Shown here in pieces: positions 8,261 to 15,889 of a stretch of DNA of 42,462 nt. How positions within the stretch are numbered: the first letter of the stretch is position 1; every line of letters begins with the position of its first letter. Position numbers and translations under genes: made by a program. The DNA is from Acidobacteriota bacterium (GTDB lineage: Bacteria > Acidobacteriota > Terriglobia > Terriglobales > Acidobacteriaceae): contig JAFAWX010000060.1 in the NCBI GenBank assembly GCA_019241535.1, forward strand, positions 1-42,462. Reading direction: 5' to 3'. The notes beneath the pieces were generated by a model. That model saw only the letters and a program-made list of their open reading frames with translations. It did not search any database and was not told where the DNA came from.

Positions 8261-8509
8261 TTACTTACATATCGCGAATTAGGCGTAGCTTCATAGCCGT
8301 TATGGTGAAAGCGCAGTCGCGGCCCGAGTGAATTCGGCGTAACCCGTCGCTGGCAGGCTTCTCGAAAGGCCGTGACCGGAAGACTGAGTTGCTGACAATC
8401 TTTTTACCCTTGAACGTGTTCAAATACATCTTCGCCCGAGTGCTCTGAATCTACTTCTAGATCAGCTGGTCGCAAACATAGGGAAACCACGGTAATTCGG
8501 GTAAATTGT

Positions 8510-10948
8510 ATGTCGCATAAACGCTACCGGTGCCTCGCGTGTGCCTTAATTCTGATTTTCTGTTCAGGCTATTCTGCGCCCGGCCAGGCAACAATCCTCG
8601 GCCGCGACCGCATTCTCCAGCCGGTTGACCCCTCGGCAGTGGTAAGCATACCGGGGACCGCTCACCCGCTCGTGCGTCCGAACTATGATCGAGGGCGCAC
8701 CAACCCGGGACGCGTGATAACCAGGGCATCTCTGGTCTTCCGCCTTTCGGCAGCGCAGCAAGCCGATCTCGATCGGCTGCTCGAGGACCAGCAGGACCCC
8801 TCGTCTTCCCGCTACCGCAAATGGATCCGGCCGGAGGAGTACGCCGAGCGGTACGGGGTCAGCGCAAGTGATCTGGCAAAGATCACCGCCTGGCTTGTGT
8901 CGCAGGGACTCACCGTCGAGGGAGTATCGGAGAGTCGGACGGAGCTTTTCTTTAGTGGCACGGTCGCTCAGGTTGAACGCGCATTCCAAACCGAGATTCA
9001 CAATCTGTCCGTGCGTGGAGAGCAGCATTTTGCCAACGCCAACGACATCTCCGTGCCCGCAGCTTTTGCCAGTCTCGTTCTCGGCATTCGTAAGCTGGAT
9101 GATTTTTCCCCCCGACCCCGCCTGCGGCCGGCTTCTCCGCATTTCACCTCGAGTCTCTCGGGAAACCACTTCCTGACCCCCGGCGACTTCGCGACCATCT
9201 ATGATTTGGTGCCGCTGTACAACCAGGGCCTGGACGGCACTGGCGAAAAGATCGCCGTCATGGGACAGACGGCGATCACCTTGACCGATGTTCGCGCCTT
9301 TCGCTCCGCTTCCGGCCTGCCGGCCAACGATCCTACTCCGCAGCTCGCGCCGAACACCGGGACATCGCAAAGCTGTACGGCGGATTTGGACGAGGCAAAT
9401 CTCGACATCGAGTGGTCGGGAGGAGTGGCAAAGAATGCCAGTATCGTCTACGTCTATGCAGGCGTGGGCACGAATGGAAGCTGCACCAGCCGCACGAGCA
9501 ATGTCTTCGATGCCCTGCAGTACGCGATCAACGCCAACATCGCCCCCGTGATCTCAATCAGCTATGGAAACTGCGAGGCCAATATCGGTGCTAGCCAGAC
9601 AAAAGTTTTTCAGCAATGGGTGCAGCACGCCAACGCCCAAGGACAGACTATTACCTCGGCGGCCGGGGACGACGGCGCTGCGGACTGCGATGCCAATGAC
9701 ATATCGGCCATTCATGGTCTGGCTGTCGATGTACCTGCAAGCATTCCCGAGGTGACGGGAGTGGGTGGGACGGAATTCACTGGCGACGCGACAGCGACGG
9801 TCAGCGGAAGCTGTGCAGCTGCGACGAATTACTGGAGCATGTCCTGCAGCCCGACCAGCGGCGCTTCCGCTCTCAGCTATATTCCCGAGATGGTCTGGAA
9901 CGATCCGGTCGTTTCCGGTTCCACTGCATTCTCGGCTACCGGCGGTGGCGCAAGCACGATTTTTTCAAAGCCTGCCTGGCAAACCGGACCGGGCGTGCCC
10001 AACGACAACGCGCGGGATGTGCCCGACGTTGCAGTCAGCGCCTCGCCCAACCACGATCCTTACCTGATCTGCACCCAGGGCCGCTGTACCAACGGCTTCC
10101 GTGACAGTGGCAACAATTTGTCGGGCGTTGGCGGGACTTCCGCCGGGGCCCCGACTTTTGCCGGCATCATGGCGATCATCAATCAGGCCACCCGATCGTC
10201 CGGGCAGGGAAACGCCAACAAGCAACTCTACAGCCAGGCGACCAGCGCGCCCTCTTCGTTTCACGACATCACCAGCGGCAACAACAATGTGCCCTGCACT
10301 AAAGGAACTCCCAACTGTCCTAATGGCGGCAACATCGGATTCTCCGCCACAGCAAATTATGACCAGACGTCAGGCCTGGGCTCGATCGATGCTTTTAATC
10401 TCGTGACTTCGTGGCCTGGTTTTATTTCGAGCCCTGCATTCAGCCTGGGGGCCACCCCCTTGTCGTTTTCGATCGCCGCCGTGGGACAGAGCGGTACATC
10501 GTCGTTGATGGTAGGGGGAACGGGAGGATTCAACGGCAGCGTGGCTTTGTCCTGCTCAGTACCTTCGACGGCGACGGCGCAGATATCTTGTGCCGTGTCC
10601 CCCGCGTCCGTTGCCCTGAGTTCCTCGAGCGCGAGCGGGACGGCCACATTGACCGTCAACGCCCTGGCAGCTTCCGGCCAGCTCGGCAGCCGTCCCTTTG
10701 GGGCACTGGCGACGGCGCTTCTCGTTCCCGGACTGCTATTGTTCGCACCAGAGCGCAGGAAGCGCCGACAGCTATGGTTCGGAATTCTGCTCTTGGCCTT
10801 GATGGGTTTCACCGTAGCCTGCGGTGGAGGTTCCCATCCGGCGACGTCCAGCCAGACCCAGAGCACACCGGCGACGTATCCGGTCACCGTGACCGCGACC
10901 AGCAGCGGGACTTCGCATAGTGTCACGGTGAATGTGACCGTGCAGTGA
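8510..10948 (+). CDS. secreted S53 family (sedolisin/pro-kumamolisin) serine-carboxyl protease
   Basis: 812 residues. N-terminal signal sequence (CLACALILIFCSG), then a pro-kumamolisin activation domain (~50-200) and the protease domain. The catalytic Glu and Asp are E295 and D299 in DEANLDIEW; the oxyanion Asp is at 387/388 in AAGDDGAAD; the nucleophile is S544 in GGTSAGAPTFAG. Calcium-site-like sequence follows. After ~650 an Ig-like beta domain (FSLGATPLSF, GGFNGSVALSC) is interrupted by two hydrophobic segments (731-746 and 755-770) around the basic PERRKRRQ, ending in a lipobox-like VACGGG (C771), then a last beta-rich tail. Family members are acid-active exported endopeptidases. The tail probably anchors the enzyme to the envelope (inference). 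Single gene with its own promoter. Confidence 0.92.
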   Translation: MSHKRYRCLACALILIFCSGYSAPGQATILGRDRILQPVDPSAVVSIPGTAHPLVRPNYDRGRTNPGRVITRASLVFRLSAAQQADLDRLLEDQQDPSSSRYRKWIRPEEYAERYGVSASDLAKITAWLVSQGLTVEGVSESRTELFFSGTVAQVERAFQTEIHNLSVRGEQHFANANDISVPAAFASLVLGIRKLDDFSPRPRLRPASPHFTSSLSGNHFLTPGDFATIYDLVPLYNQGLDGTGEKIAVMGQTAITLTDVRAFRSASGLPANDPTPQLAPNTGTSQSCTADLDEANLDIEWSGGVAKNASIVYVYAGVGTNGSCTSRTSNVFDALQYAINANIAPVISISYGNCEANIGASQTKVFQQWVQHANAQGQTITSAAGDDGAADCDANDISAIHGLAVDVPASIPEVTGVGGTEFTGDATATVSGSCAAATNYWSMSCSPTSGASALSYIPEMVWNDPVVSGSTAFSATGGGASTIFSKPAWQTGPGVPNDNARDVPDVAVSASPNHDPYLICTQGRCTNGFRDSGNNLSGVGGTSAGAPTFAGIMAIINQATRSSGQGNANKQLYSQATSAPSSFHDITSGNNNVPCTKGTPNCPNGGNIGFSATANYDQTSGLGSIDAFNLVTSWPGFISSPAFSLGATPLSFSIAAVGQSGTSSLMVGGTGGFNGSVALSCSVPSTATAQISCAVSPASVALSSSSASGTATLTVNALAASGQLGSRPFGALATALLVPGLLLFAPERRKRRQLWFGILLLALMGFTVACGGGSHPATSSQTQSTPATYPVTVTATSSGTSHSVTVNVTVQ

Positions 10949-11371
10949 TTCGTCGATCGAGTGAAAGGAGCGCCCGAGTTCGAGCCTCAGGCTTATCCGT
11001 AGCCTTCAACCCTCTCGGCTGCGTGGTTCACGCCTGAAAAAGAATCGCTTCATTGGTATGAAAGCAGAGACCCTGAATGTAGTACCAGTGTGCAAAACTA
11101 GATTGACTTAGAGCTTGCTTTTGTCGTAAGGGCGGCGGTAACATAATTATGTTTCCAGCGGCCATGCCCCCTTGGCAGGCCCCTAGCGCCACTCGGCTCC
11201 AGGCGCGTAACGGACACAGACAGACATCAAGAGCAAAACTCCAGTTGCAATGGGTTTTACGCGCGTGATGCGCATCTGTGCGACGCCCGGCCATCTATGA
11301 GCGGTTTAGATTAGGGGCCATGAAACCGGTCCCTCATGCGGGCGGACTGAATAGGAACTTAAGAGCACAAT
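10949..11371. other. intergenic region without a supported gene
   Basis: 423 bp between the S53 protease and the RG-rich protein. An 88-codon open frame on the minus strand (11028-11294) has no recognisable domains and a Cys/Trp/His-rich composition typical of non-coding frames. TTGACT at 11103-11108 and an AT-rich CATAATTATG around 11145-11154 could belong to a promoter for the downstream gene, but the spacing does not fit a standard sigma-70 site. No terminator hairpin with a T-run is visible. Confidence 0.4.
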
Positions 11372-12016
11372 ATGAATGCAGGACCAGGACACCCCTCCGG
11401 TGGAGGAGGGAGAAACAGACGGCGTCGCGGACGCCGTGCGCGAGGCGGTCACGCCTCAGGTCGCGACCAGCAGCATGGTGGTATCTATACCGCTCCCATG
11501 GATCACAGCTATCGTGCCGCGCTCGCTGGCGGCAACAATGGTACGCGGTCTGGCCGACAGCGACCCGGCTTTGCGCCCAGTTATCCTCAGGCTGAACCTG
11601 AGCCGTTGCCCGCCCGCGAAGATGCCACTTCGCGGATATTCAGCTTTGTTGACGACCTGTTTTTTCAGGCTAAGATTCAGGAAACCGCGCGCAAGCTGAA
11701 TGTGAAGGTCGAGTTCGTCAAAAGCGAACACGATCTCACGGAACGCATCAAGCAGAATGGCGAAGAAAAGCCGTCGCTGATAATTTTCGACCTCAACAGC
11801 TCCAGCGTGAAGCCTCTGAGCCTCATTCCCAAGTTAAAAAACAAGTTAAAGAAGACCTCGGTCATCGGCTTTCTCTCGCACGTGCAGGGTGACCTCAAGC
11901 AGAAGGCGCACGAGGTGGGATGCGACATGGTGCTGCCGCGCTCTGCCTTCTCCCAGAACCTCGCGCAACTCCTACGCCGTCATGCCGCCAGTGACGAGGA
12001 ACAGAACCTAACCTGA
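11372..12016 (+). CDS. RG-rich protein with divergent response-regulator receiver domain
   Basis: 214 residues. The first ~80 are disordered and rich in Gly and Arg (GGGGRNRRRRGRRARGG at 11-27), like RGG-type RNA-binding tails. Residues ~86-205 fit a CheY-like alpha/beta fold: FSFVDDLFFQ supplies the acidic pocket, LIIFDLN places an Asp (D140) where the phospho-acceptor would be, and VIGFLSH and MVLPRSAF replace the conserved Thr and Lys. The conserved Lys is Arg here, so normal phosphorelay chemistry is doubtful. No output domain follows. Start ATG at 11372. Function unknown; possible roles are an RNA- or nucleic-acid-linked adaptor (inference). Confidence 0.75.
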   Translation: MNAGPGHPSGGGGRNRRRRGRRARGGHASGRDQQHGGIYTAPMDHSYRAALAGGNNGTRSGRQRPGFAPSYPQAEPEPLPAREDATSRIFSFVDDLFFQAKIQETARKLNVKVEFVKSEHDLTERIKQNGEEKPSLIIFDLNSSSVKPLSLIPKLKNKLKKTSVIGFLSHVQGDLKQKAHEVGCDMVLPRSAFSQNLAQLLRRHAASDEEQNLT

Positions 12017-12025
12017 TTCCTTCCT

Positions 12026-12613
12026 CTAGCCGGGAAAATGAAAATGAACATCCTGGCGTGAACTGACGGCGGCACCATCGACGGTGGCGGGCTGAAAACG
12101 CCAACCCCGCACAGCGGCCATCACCTTCGCGTCGATCTCGGGCACGAAGGACTGCAGGATTCGCGTTTCCGTCACCGTACCCCGCTGATCGATGGTGATT
12201 TCAATCACGACATCTCCCTGCCGGCCTTGCGGCAACTGCCAGGCAAGAATCGGCGGGTCAGGGAATAGGACCGGAATGGCCGGGCGTGCCTCTCGTCCTG
12301 CCTGAGGGCCCGAAAAAGTTGAACCCTGGGGTGTTCCGGCTCGCGCCGATTCAACCAGGTTCGGCGAGGGCTTCGCCAGCCGCTTTTCTTTCTTTTTGAA
12401 GTGGAGCGGATGCTTGCGCGCCTCGGCCACGCTGTTTGTTGCCTGGGGGAAATAGATCAAGACGTCAGATCGCCCGTGCTGCCCCCAGGCCATCGTCGAG
12501 GGTTTGATGAAAACCGGCGTACGGTTCAAACACACGTATAGGAGCAGGAAATGGGCCAGGAAAGATGCAAACAGCGAAGATTTGCGCACTCGGGTAGTCG
12601 CTAGCTCAAACAT
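12026..12613 (-). CDS. TonB family protein (C-terminal TonB domain)
   Basis: 195 residues. One membrane anchor near the N-terminus (SSLFASFLAHFLLLYVCL, ~12-29), a Pro/Lys-rich linker, and a C-terminal TonB-like domain: GDVVIEITIDQRGTVTETRIL followed by DAKVMAAVRGWRFQPA. TonB proteins link the proton-motive force through ExbB/ExbD to outer-membrane receptors; many acidobacterial relatives have other envelope roles. No exbB, exbD or receptor gene is nearby, so the partner is unknown. It ends 9 bp from the stop of the convergent RG-rich gene and is 20 bp downstream of the HIT gene, so the HIT and TonB genes may be cotranscribed. Confidence 0.85.
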   Translation of the reverse strand: MFELATTRVRKSSLFASFLAHFLLLYVCLNRTPVFIKPSTMAWGQHGRSDVLIYFPQATNSVAEARKHPLHFKKKEKRLAKPSPNLVESARAGTPQGSTFSGPQAGREARPAIPVLFPDPPILAWQLPQGRQGDVVIEITIDQRGTVTETRILQSFVPEIDAKVMAAVRGWRFQPATVDGAAVSSRQDVHFHFPG

Positions 12614-12633
12614 CGCAGCAGTCCGGCTTTATT

Positions 12634-12975
12634 CTAACCTGGTGGCCACTTCAGTCCGCGGCCACCGAGTAAGTGGACGTGGAGGTGGAATACGGATTGT
12701 CCTGATCCCGGTCCGACATTCAGCACGGTACGATAGCTGTTTTCAATATTCCTTTGCCGCGCAATTTCGGCGGCCGCCAGATGGCAACGGCCGATGATCT
12801 CGGCATCCTCGGCTTCAGCCTCTTTCAGGCCGCGAATGTGACGCTTGGGAACGACGAGCACATGCGTGGGCGCCTTGGGATCGATATCCTCGAAAGCATA
12901 AGTGTATTCGTCGTCATAGACGTTTTTCGACGGTATTTCCCCGGCAATGATTTTGCAAAAAAGGCAGTCGCTCAT
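12634..12975 (-). CDS. HIT family hydrolase (HinT-like)
   Basis: 113 residues, the normal size of HinT proteins. The N-terminal CLFCKIIAGEIPS and the C-terminal histidine triad HLHVHLLGGR are canonical; the middle histidine is the nucleophile that cleaves nucleoside phosphoramidates or acyl-AMPs. An AAGGAA ribosome binding site precedes the ATG at 12975. Cytoplasmic. It sits between rlpA and the tonB-like gene on the same strand, with 43 bp and 20 bp gaps. Confidence 0.93.
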   Translation of the reverse strand: MSDCLFCKIIAGEIPSKNVYDDEYTYAFEDIDPKAPTHVLVVPKRHIRGLKEAEAEDAEIIGRCHLAAAEIARQRNIENSYRTVLNVGPGSGQSVFHLHVHLLGGRGLKWPPG

Positions 12976-13018
12976 CTGGTTCCTTTCGGTTCAGGCCGGT
13001 CAAGGCAGCTGCGCTCGT

Positions 13019-13747
13019 CTAATCCAGTCGGACCAGGAAAGTGGCCGCCGATGTTACGTTCGCCTCCCGGATGATTTCTTCCGCGCGTGCGCGAAGATCG
13101 CCCTTGACGCGCACCCGTACCCACCAGTCGCCAACCGGGCTCCCGAACGCGAGCACCCGCGCGGTCTGGTAGCGCCGTGACAGGTGGCCGGCCAGAGTTC
13201 GGGCCGCCTGCTCGTTTTCAAAGCTCCCGATCTGCACCGCCCATCGCCCTCCCGCCTCGATCGGCGCGGGAGTCTCCAGAACCTCCACTCGAACTTCGGT
13301 CGTGCCTTTCTGAATCATGCCCAGCTGTTTGGCCGCCGCCTGCGACAAATCGATAATTCGGCCTTTCACAAAGGGTCCTCGGTCGGTGATGCGCACCACC
13401 ACGGAGTTTCCGTTTTGCGGGTTTGTGACCTTTACGATCGTACCCAGGGGAAGGGTGCGATGAGCAGCCGTCATGGCGTGCATATCGTAGAACTTGCCGT
13501 CGGAGCTGCGGCGGCTGTGATAGGGCGCGCCATACCAGCTGGCTACGCCGGTTTCGACGAGGAGCGGCTGGGCGGGAATCGGGACTTCGACAGCAGCGCC
13601 GGGCTCGGGCAAGCGGGTGGATGTCTTGGCCGCCACCGTGGCTTCGGTGGGCGCCGCAGGCGGAGGTGAGGGCACGGCGACGGTTACCGGTTTGTGGGCA
13701 CACCCCGTCAGGAGAACGATGACTGCTATGAGCGCGGCCGGCTTCAT
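13019..13747 (-). CDS. rlpA: RlpA family septal ring lytic transglycosylase lipoprotein
   Basis: 242 residues. Lipoprotein signal with lipobox LTGC (Cys16), a Pro/Ala-rich linker, then the RlpA double-psi beta-barrel: GVASWYG, MTAAHRTLPLGT, VVVRITDRGPFVKGR and IDLSQAAAKQL. The C-terminus (GRWAVQIGSFENEQAARTL onward) is a SPOR domain that binds denuded glycan at the septum. Family role: cleaves peptidoglycan glycan strands during daughter-cell separation. Its ATG overlaps the stop of the upstream 75-residue protein by 4 bp (ATGA), so translation is coupled. Confidence 0.93.
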   Translation of the reverse strand: MKPAALIAVIVLLTGCAHKPVTVAVPSPPPAAPTEATVAAKTSTRLPEPGAAVEVPIPAQPLLVETGVASWYGAPYHSRRSSDGKFYDMHAMTAAHRTLPLGTIVKVTNPQNGNSVVVRITDRGPFVKGRIIDLSQAAAKQLGMIQKGTTEVRVEVLETPAPIEAGGRWAVQIGSFENEQAARTLAGHLSRRYQTARVLAFGSPVGDWWVRVRVKGDLRARAEEIIREANVTSAATFLVRLD

Positions 13748-13971
13748 TTGGTAGAAGTTGAGTGCTGCTCCATGTAGTTGGCCAACTCTTGCAGCTTCAC
13801 GGCCGCAGTGCGCAACGCTTTCGTCGATTTCTGGCGAACGGCAGGAACTACCTCGTCGTTCAAGTACTTGATGACCTCATTACATTCCTTTTCCAGCCGA
13901 TCGCTCGCTTCGCCCAGCTTCTTGCCGACCCGGGCCCGTGTCTCTCCGGCCGTGCGGTTGAAATTGCCCAT
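13744..13971 (-). CDS. small conserved helical protein, function unknown
   Basis: 75 residues, highly charged and predicted all-helical (KKLGEASDRLEKECNEVIKY, then AVKLQELANYMEQ). No signal peptide or membrane segment. It resembles small apolipoprotein-like or HTH-free helical-bundle proteins, but I do not recognise a named family. The start at 13971 is the only ATG before the helical region. The 4-bp overlap with rlpA suggests a two-gene operon and a possible link to envelope or division functions (inference). Confidence 0.65.
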   Translation of the reverse strand: MGNFNRTAGETRARVGKKLGEASDRLEKECNEVIKYLNDEVVPAVRQKSTKALRTAAVKLQELANYMEQHSTSTK

Positions 13972-14179
13972 AGCGCTTTTAGTCCTCGCTCAAAAAAAGT
14001 TAGTGATCCTACCCTGGTTATTATTTCGCCAGCAGCACGGGAGGGTCAATCGGCAAGGTCGAAACCCCCGTACCAAAAGGCGTAATACCAGCCACAGAGC
14101 AGCACTTGAAGGGGAGGCTTGCGCGACAAAGAAACTCTTCAATAATCACAATTCATCAACGTACAATCAGGTCATTCCA

Positions 14180-15160
14180 TTGGAACTTCGCGTGCAACTG
14201 ACGCAACCTGAAGTGAATGATTTTCGCCGTACCCTGCTCGCCTGGTACGGGGAAAATCAGCGGCCTTTGCCCTGGCGCCGGGACCGAGATCCTTATCGCA
14301 TCTGGGTCTCGGAGATCATGCTGCAACAGACCCGCGTTGCCGCCGTCCTCTACCGCTATGAACGTTTTCTCGAGCGCTTTCCATCACTCGAAAGACTGGC
14401 TTCGGCCCGGGTCAATTCGTTGCTCGCGGAGTGGAGCGGCCTCGGCTATTATCGCCGGGCGCGGCATTTGCACGGCGCGGCAAGAATTCTGGTGCGAGAA
14501 CGACAAGGGGTTTTTCCCCAAACTGCCTCTGAATTAGCCCGTCTGCCCGGAATCGGCGCCTACACGGCTGCGGCCATTGCCAGCATGGCTTTTGCCGAGC
14601 CCGTTCCCGCAATCGACGGCAATGTCGAGCGTGTCCTCAGGCGTATTATCGGAAAAAGGCAGCGCAGACGGGATTTGCGCGATGCCGCTGAGCAGATCCT
14701 CGATCGATCGCGCCCGGGAGATTTCAATCAGGCGCTGATGGAACTCGGGGCCACGGTGTGCCTGCCTTCTCGGCCGCGCTGCCCCGCTTGTCCCATCCGA
14801 GGGTTTTGTTCGACCCGCGGCTGTGGCGAGCTCCGGCAACTCAAGCCGCGACGTCGCAAGCGCAACATCACTTACGCCATCGTCCAGCGCCAGCATGAGA
14901 TTATTCTGGTAAAACGCGATCCGGGCAGCCGTTTACTGCCGGGAATGTGGGAACTGCCGGAGGTGGATAACGAGAAGGGGAAGACGTGGTTCTCTCTCCG
15001 CCACTCGATCACCACCACCGATTTCACCGTTTATGTTGTTCGCCTTGCCGGTTTGCCAGGAGGGGGAAGGTGGATCAAAATGTCTTCTTTGGACATGCTT
15101 CCTCTGACCGGGCTGGCAAGAAAAATCTTGCGCGTCGCAGGCATCATCCAATCCCTGTGA
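14180..15160 (+). CDS. mutY: A/G-specific adenine DNA glycosylase MutY
   Basis: 326 residues from TTG at 14180; GTG at 14192 is an alternative. The open frame extends upstream to 13778, but that part lies opposite another gene and does not match the family. Catalytic Glu in WVSEIMLQQTRV, helix-hairpin-helix LPGIGAYTAAAI, catalytic Asp in AIDGNVERVL, and a 4Fe-4S loop with spacing C-x6-C-x2-C-x5-C. The C-terminal NUDIX-like 8-oxoG recognition domain is present but short (IILVKRDPGSRLLPGMWELP). Removes adenine mispaired with 8-oxoguanine. The next gene follows 15 bp downstream. Confidence 0.93.
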   Translation: MELRVQLTQPEVNDFRRTLLAWYGENQRPLPWRRDRDPYRIWVSEIMLQQTRVAAVLYRYERFLERFPSLERLASARVNSLLAEWSGLGYYRRARHLHGAARILVRERQGVFPQTASELARLPGIGAYTAAAIASMAFAEPVPAIDGNVERVLRRIIGKRQRRRDLRDAAEQILDRSRPGDFNQALMELGATVCLPSRPRCPACPIRGFCSTRGCGELRQLKPRRRKRNITYAIVQRQHEIILVKRDPGSRLLPGMWELPEVDNEKGKTWFSLRHSITTTDFTVYVVRLAGLPGGGRWIKMSSLDMLPLTGLARKILRVAGIIQSL

Positions 15161-15175
15161 ACAGAGCGAGCAGGC

Positions 15176-15712
15176 ATGGCATGGCTGCGCAACTTATTCG
15201 GACGAGGAGGAAAGATGGCGGCGTTGACGGCGGGGACTCGGGCTCCGCAGTTTGAGTTACCGGCAATCGACGGATCAGGATTCTCGCTGCACACAGCCCT
15301 GACCCGCGGCCCGGTTCTGGCTGTCTTTTTTAAAAATTCCTGCCCCGTGTGTCAGTACGCGCTTCCCTATTTCGAACGGATTTACAAGACTTACGGCGGC
15401 AACAAACTGACGATTGTTGGCGTCTCGCAGAACGAGCGCAAAGAGACACTGGATTTTACCCGGAGGTACGGCATCAGCTTCCCGGTTCTTCTGGACGATA
15501 CAAAAAAGTTTGCCGCGTCAAACGCCTACGGACTTACCAATGTCCCCACCGCTTTCTGGATCGCCCGGGATGGTGCGATTGAGATCTCCAGTGTGGGCTG
15601 GGTGAAACAGGACTTTGAAGGGATGGCGCGAAAGGCGGCAGACGCGGGCGGGGAAAAACCGAGCTCGATCTTCCAGGCTGCCGAACAGGTGCCGGACTTC
15701 CGCCCTGGTTGA
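15176..15712 (+). CDS. TlpA/AhpC-type redoxin
   Basis: 178 residues. Thioredoxin fold with APQFELPAIDG, LAVFFKNSCPVCQYALPYF (redox pair CPVC), FPVLLDDTKKFAASNAYG and the cis-Pro region NVPTAFWIARDG. Family role: thiol-disulfide exchange or peroxide reduction. No signal peptide is evident, so it is probably cytoplasmic. The ATG at 15176 is 15 bp from the mutY stop; a second ATG at 15215 follows a strong GAGGAGG and may be the real start, giving 165 residues. Probably cotranscribed with mutY, which fits an oxidative-damage theme. Confidence 0.85.
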   Translation: MAWLRNLFGRGGKMAALTAGTRAPQFELPAIDGSGFSLHTALTRGPVLAVFFKNSCPVCQYALPYFERIYKTYGGNKLTIVGVSQNERKETLDFTRRYGISFPVLLDDTKKFAASNAYGLTNVPTAFWIARDGAIEISSVGWVKQDFEGMARKAADAGGEKPSSIFQAAEQVPDFRPG

Positions 15713-15726
15713 GGTTCCAGAAATTG

Positions 15727-15743
15727 ATCCGCAGGTTGCGGAT
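15727..15743 (+). terminator. hairpin after the redoxin gene
   Basis: A perfect 7-bp inverted repeat, ATCCGCA-GGT-TGCGGAT, starts 14 bp after the redoxin stop codon. Only TTTC follows, so it is a weak intrinsic terminator or an RNA-stabilising hairpin. Confidence 0.35.
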
Positions 15744-15889
15744 TTCGCTACAACCACGACTACTCCGCATTCATGATCGTGCCGGGTTCAGAGCTGTTGC
15801 GAGTTATAGGCGGCGCAGGGCTCGACACGGATGGTCGCGCAATTCCCGTAAAATATAAGCTTTTTCCGAATTTTCCGGGGTTCTTCTCT

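Noticed and set aside
11028-11294. 88-codon minus-strand frame in the intergenic region
   Set aside because: No ribosome binding site, domain or coding-like composition.
13778-14179. Upstream extension of the mutY frame
   Set aside because: Covers the antisense of the small helical gene and does not match MutY; the family begins after 14180.
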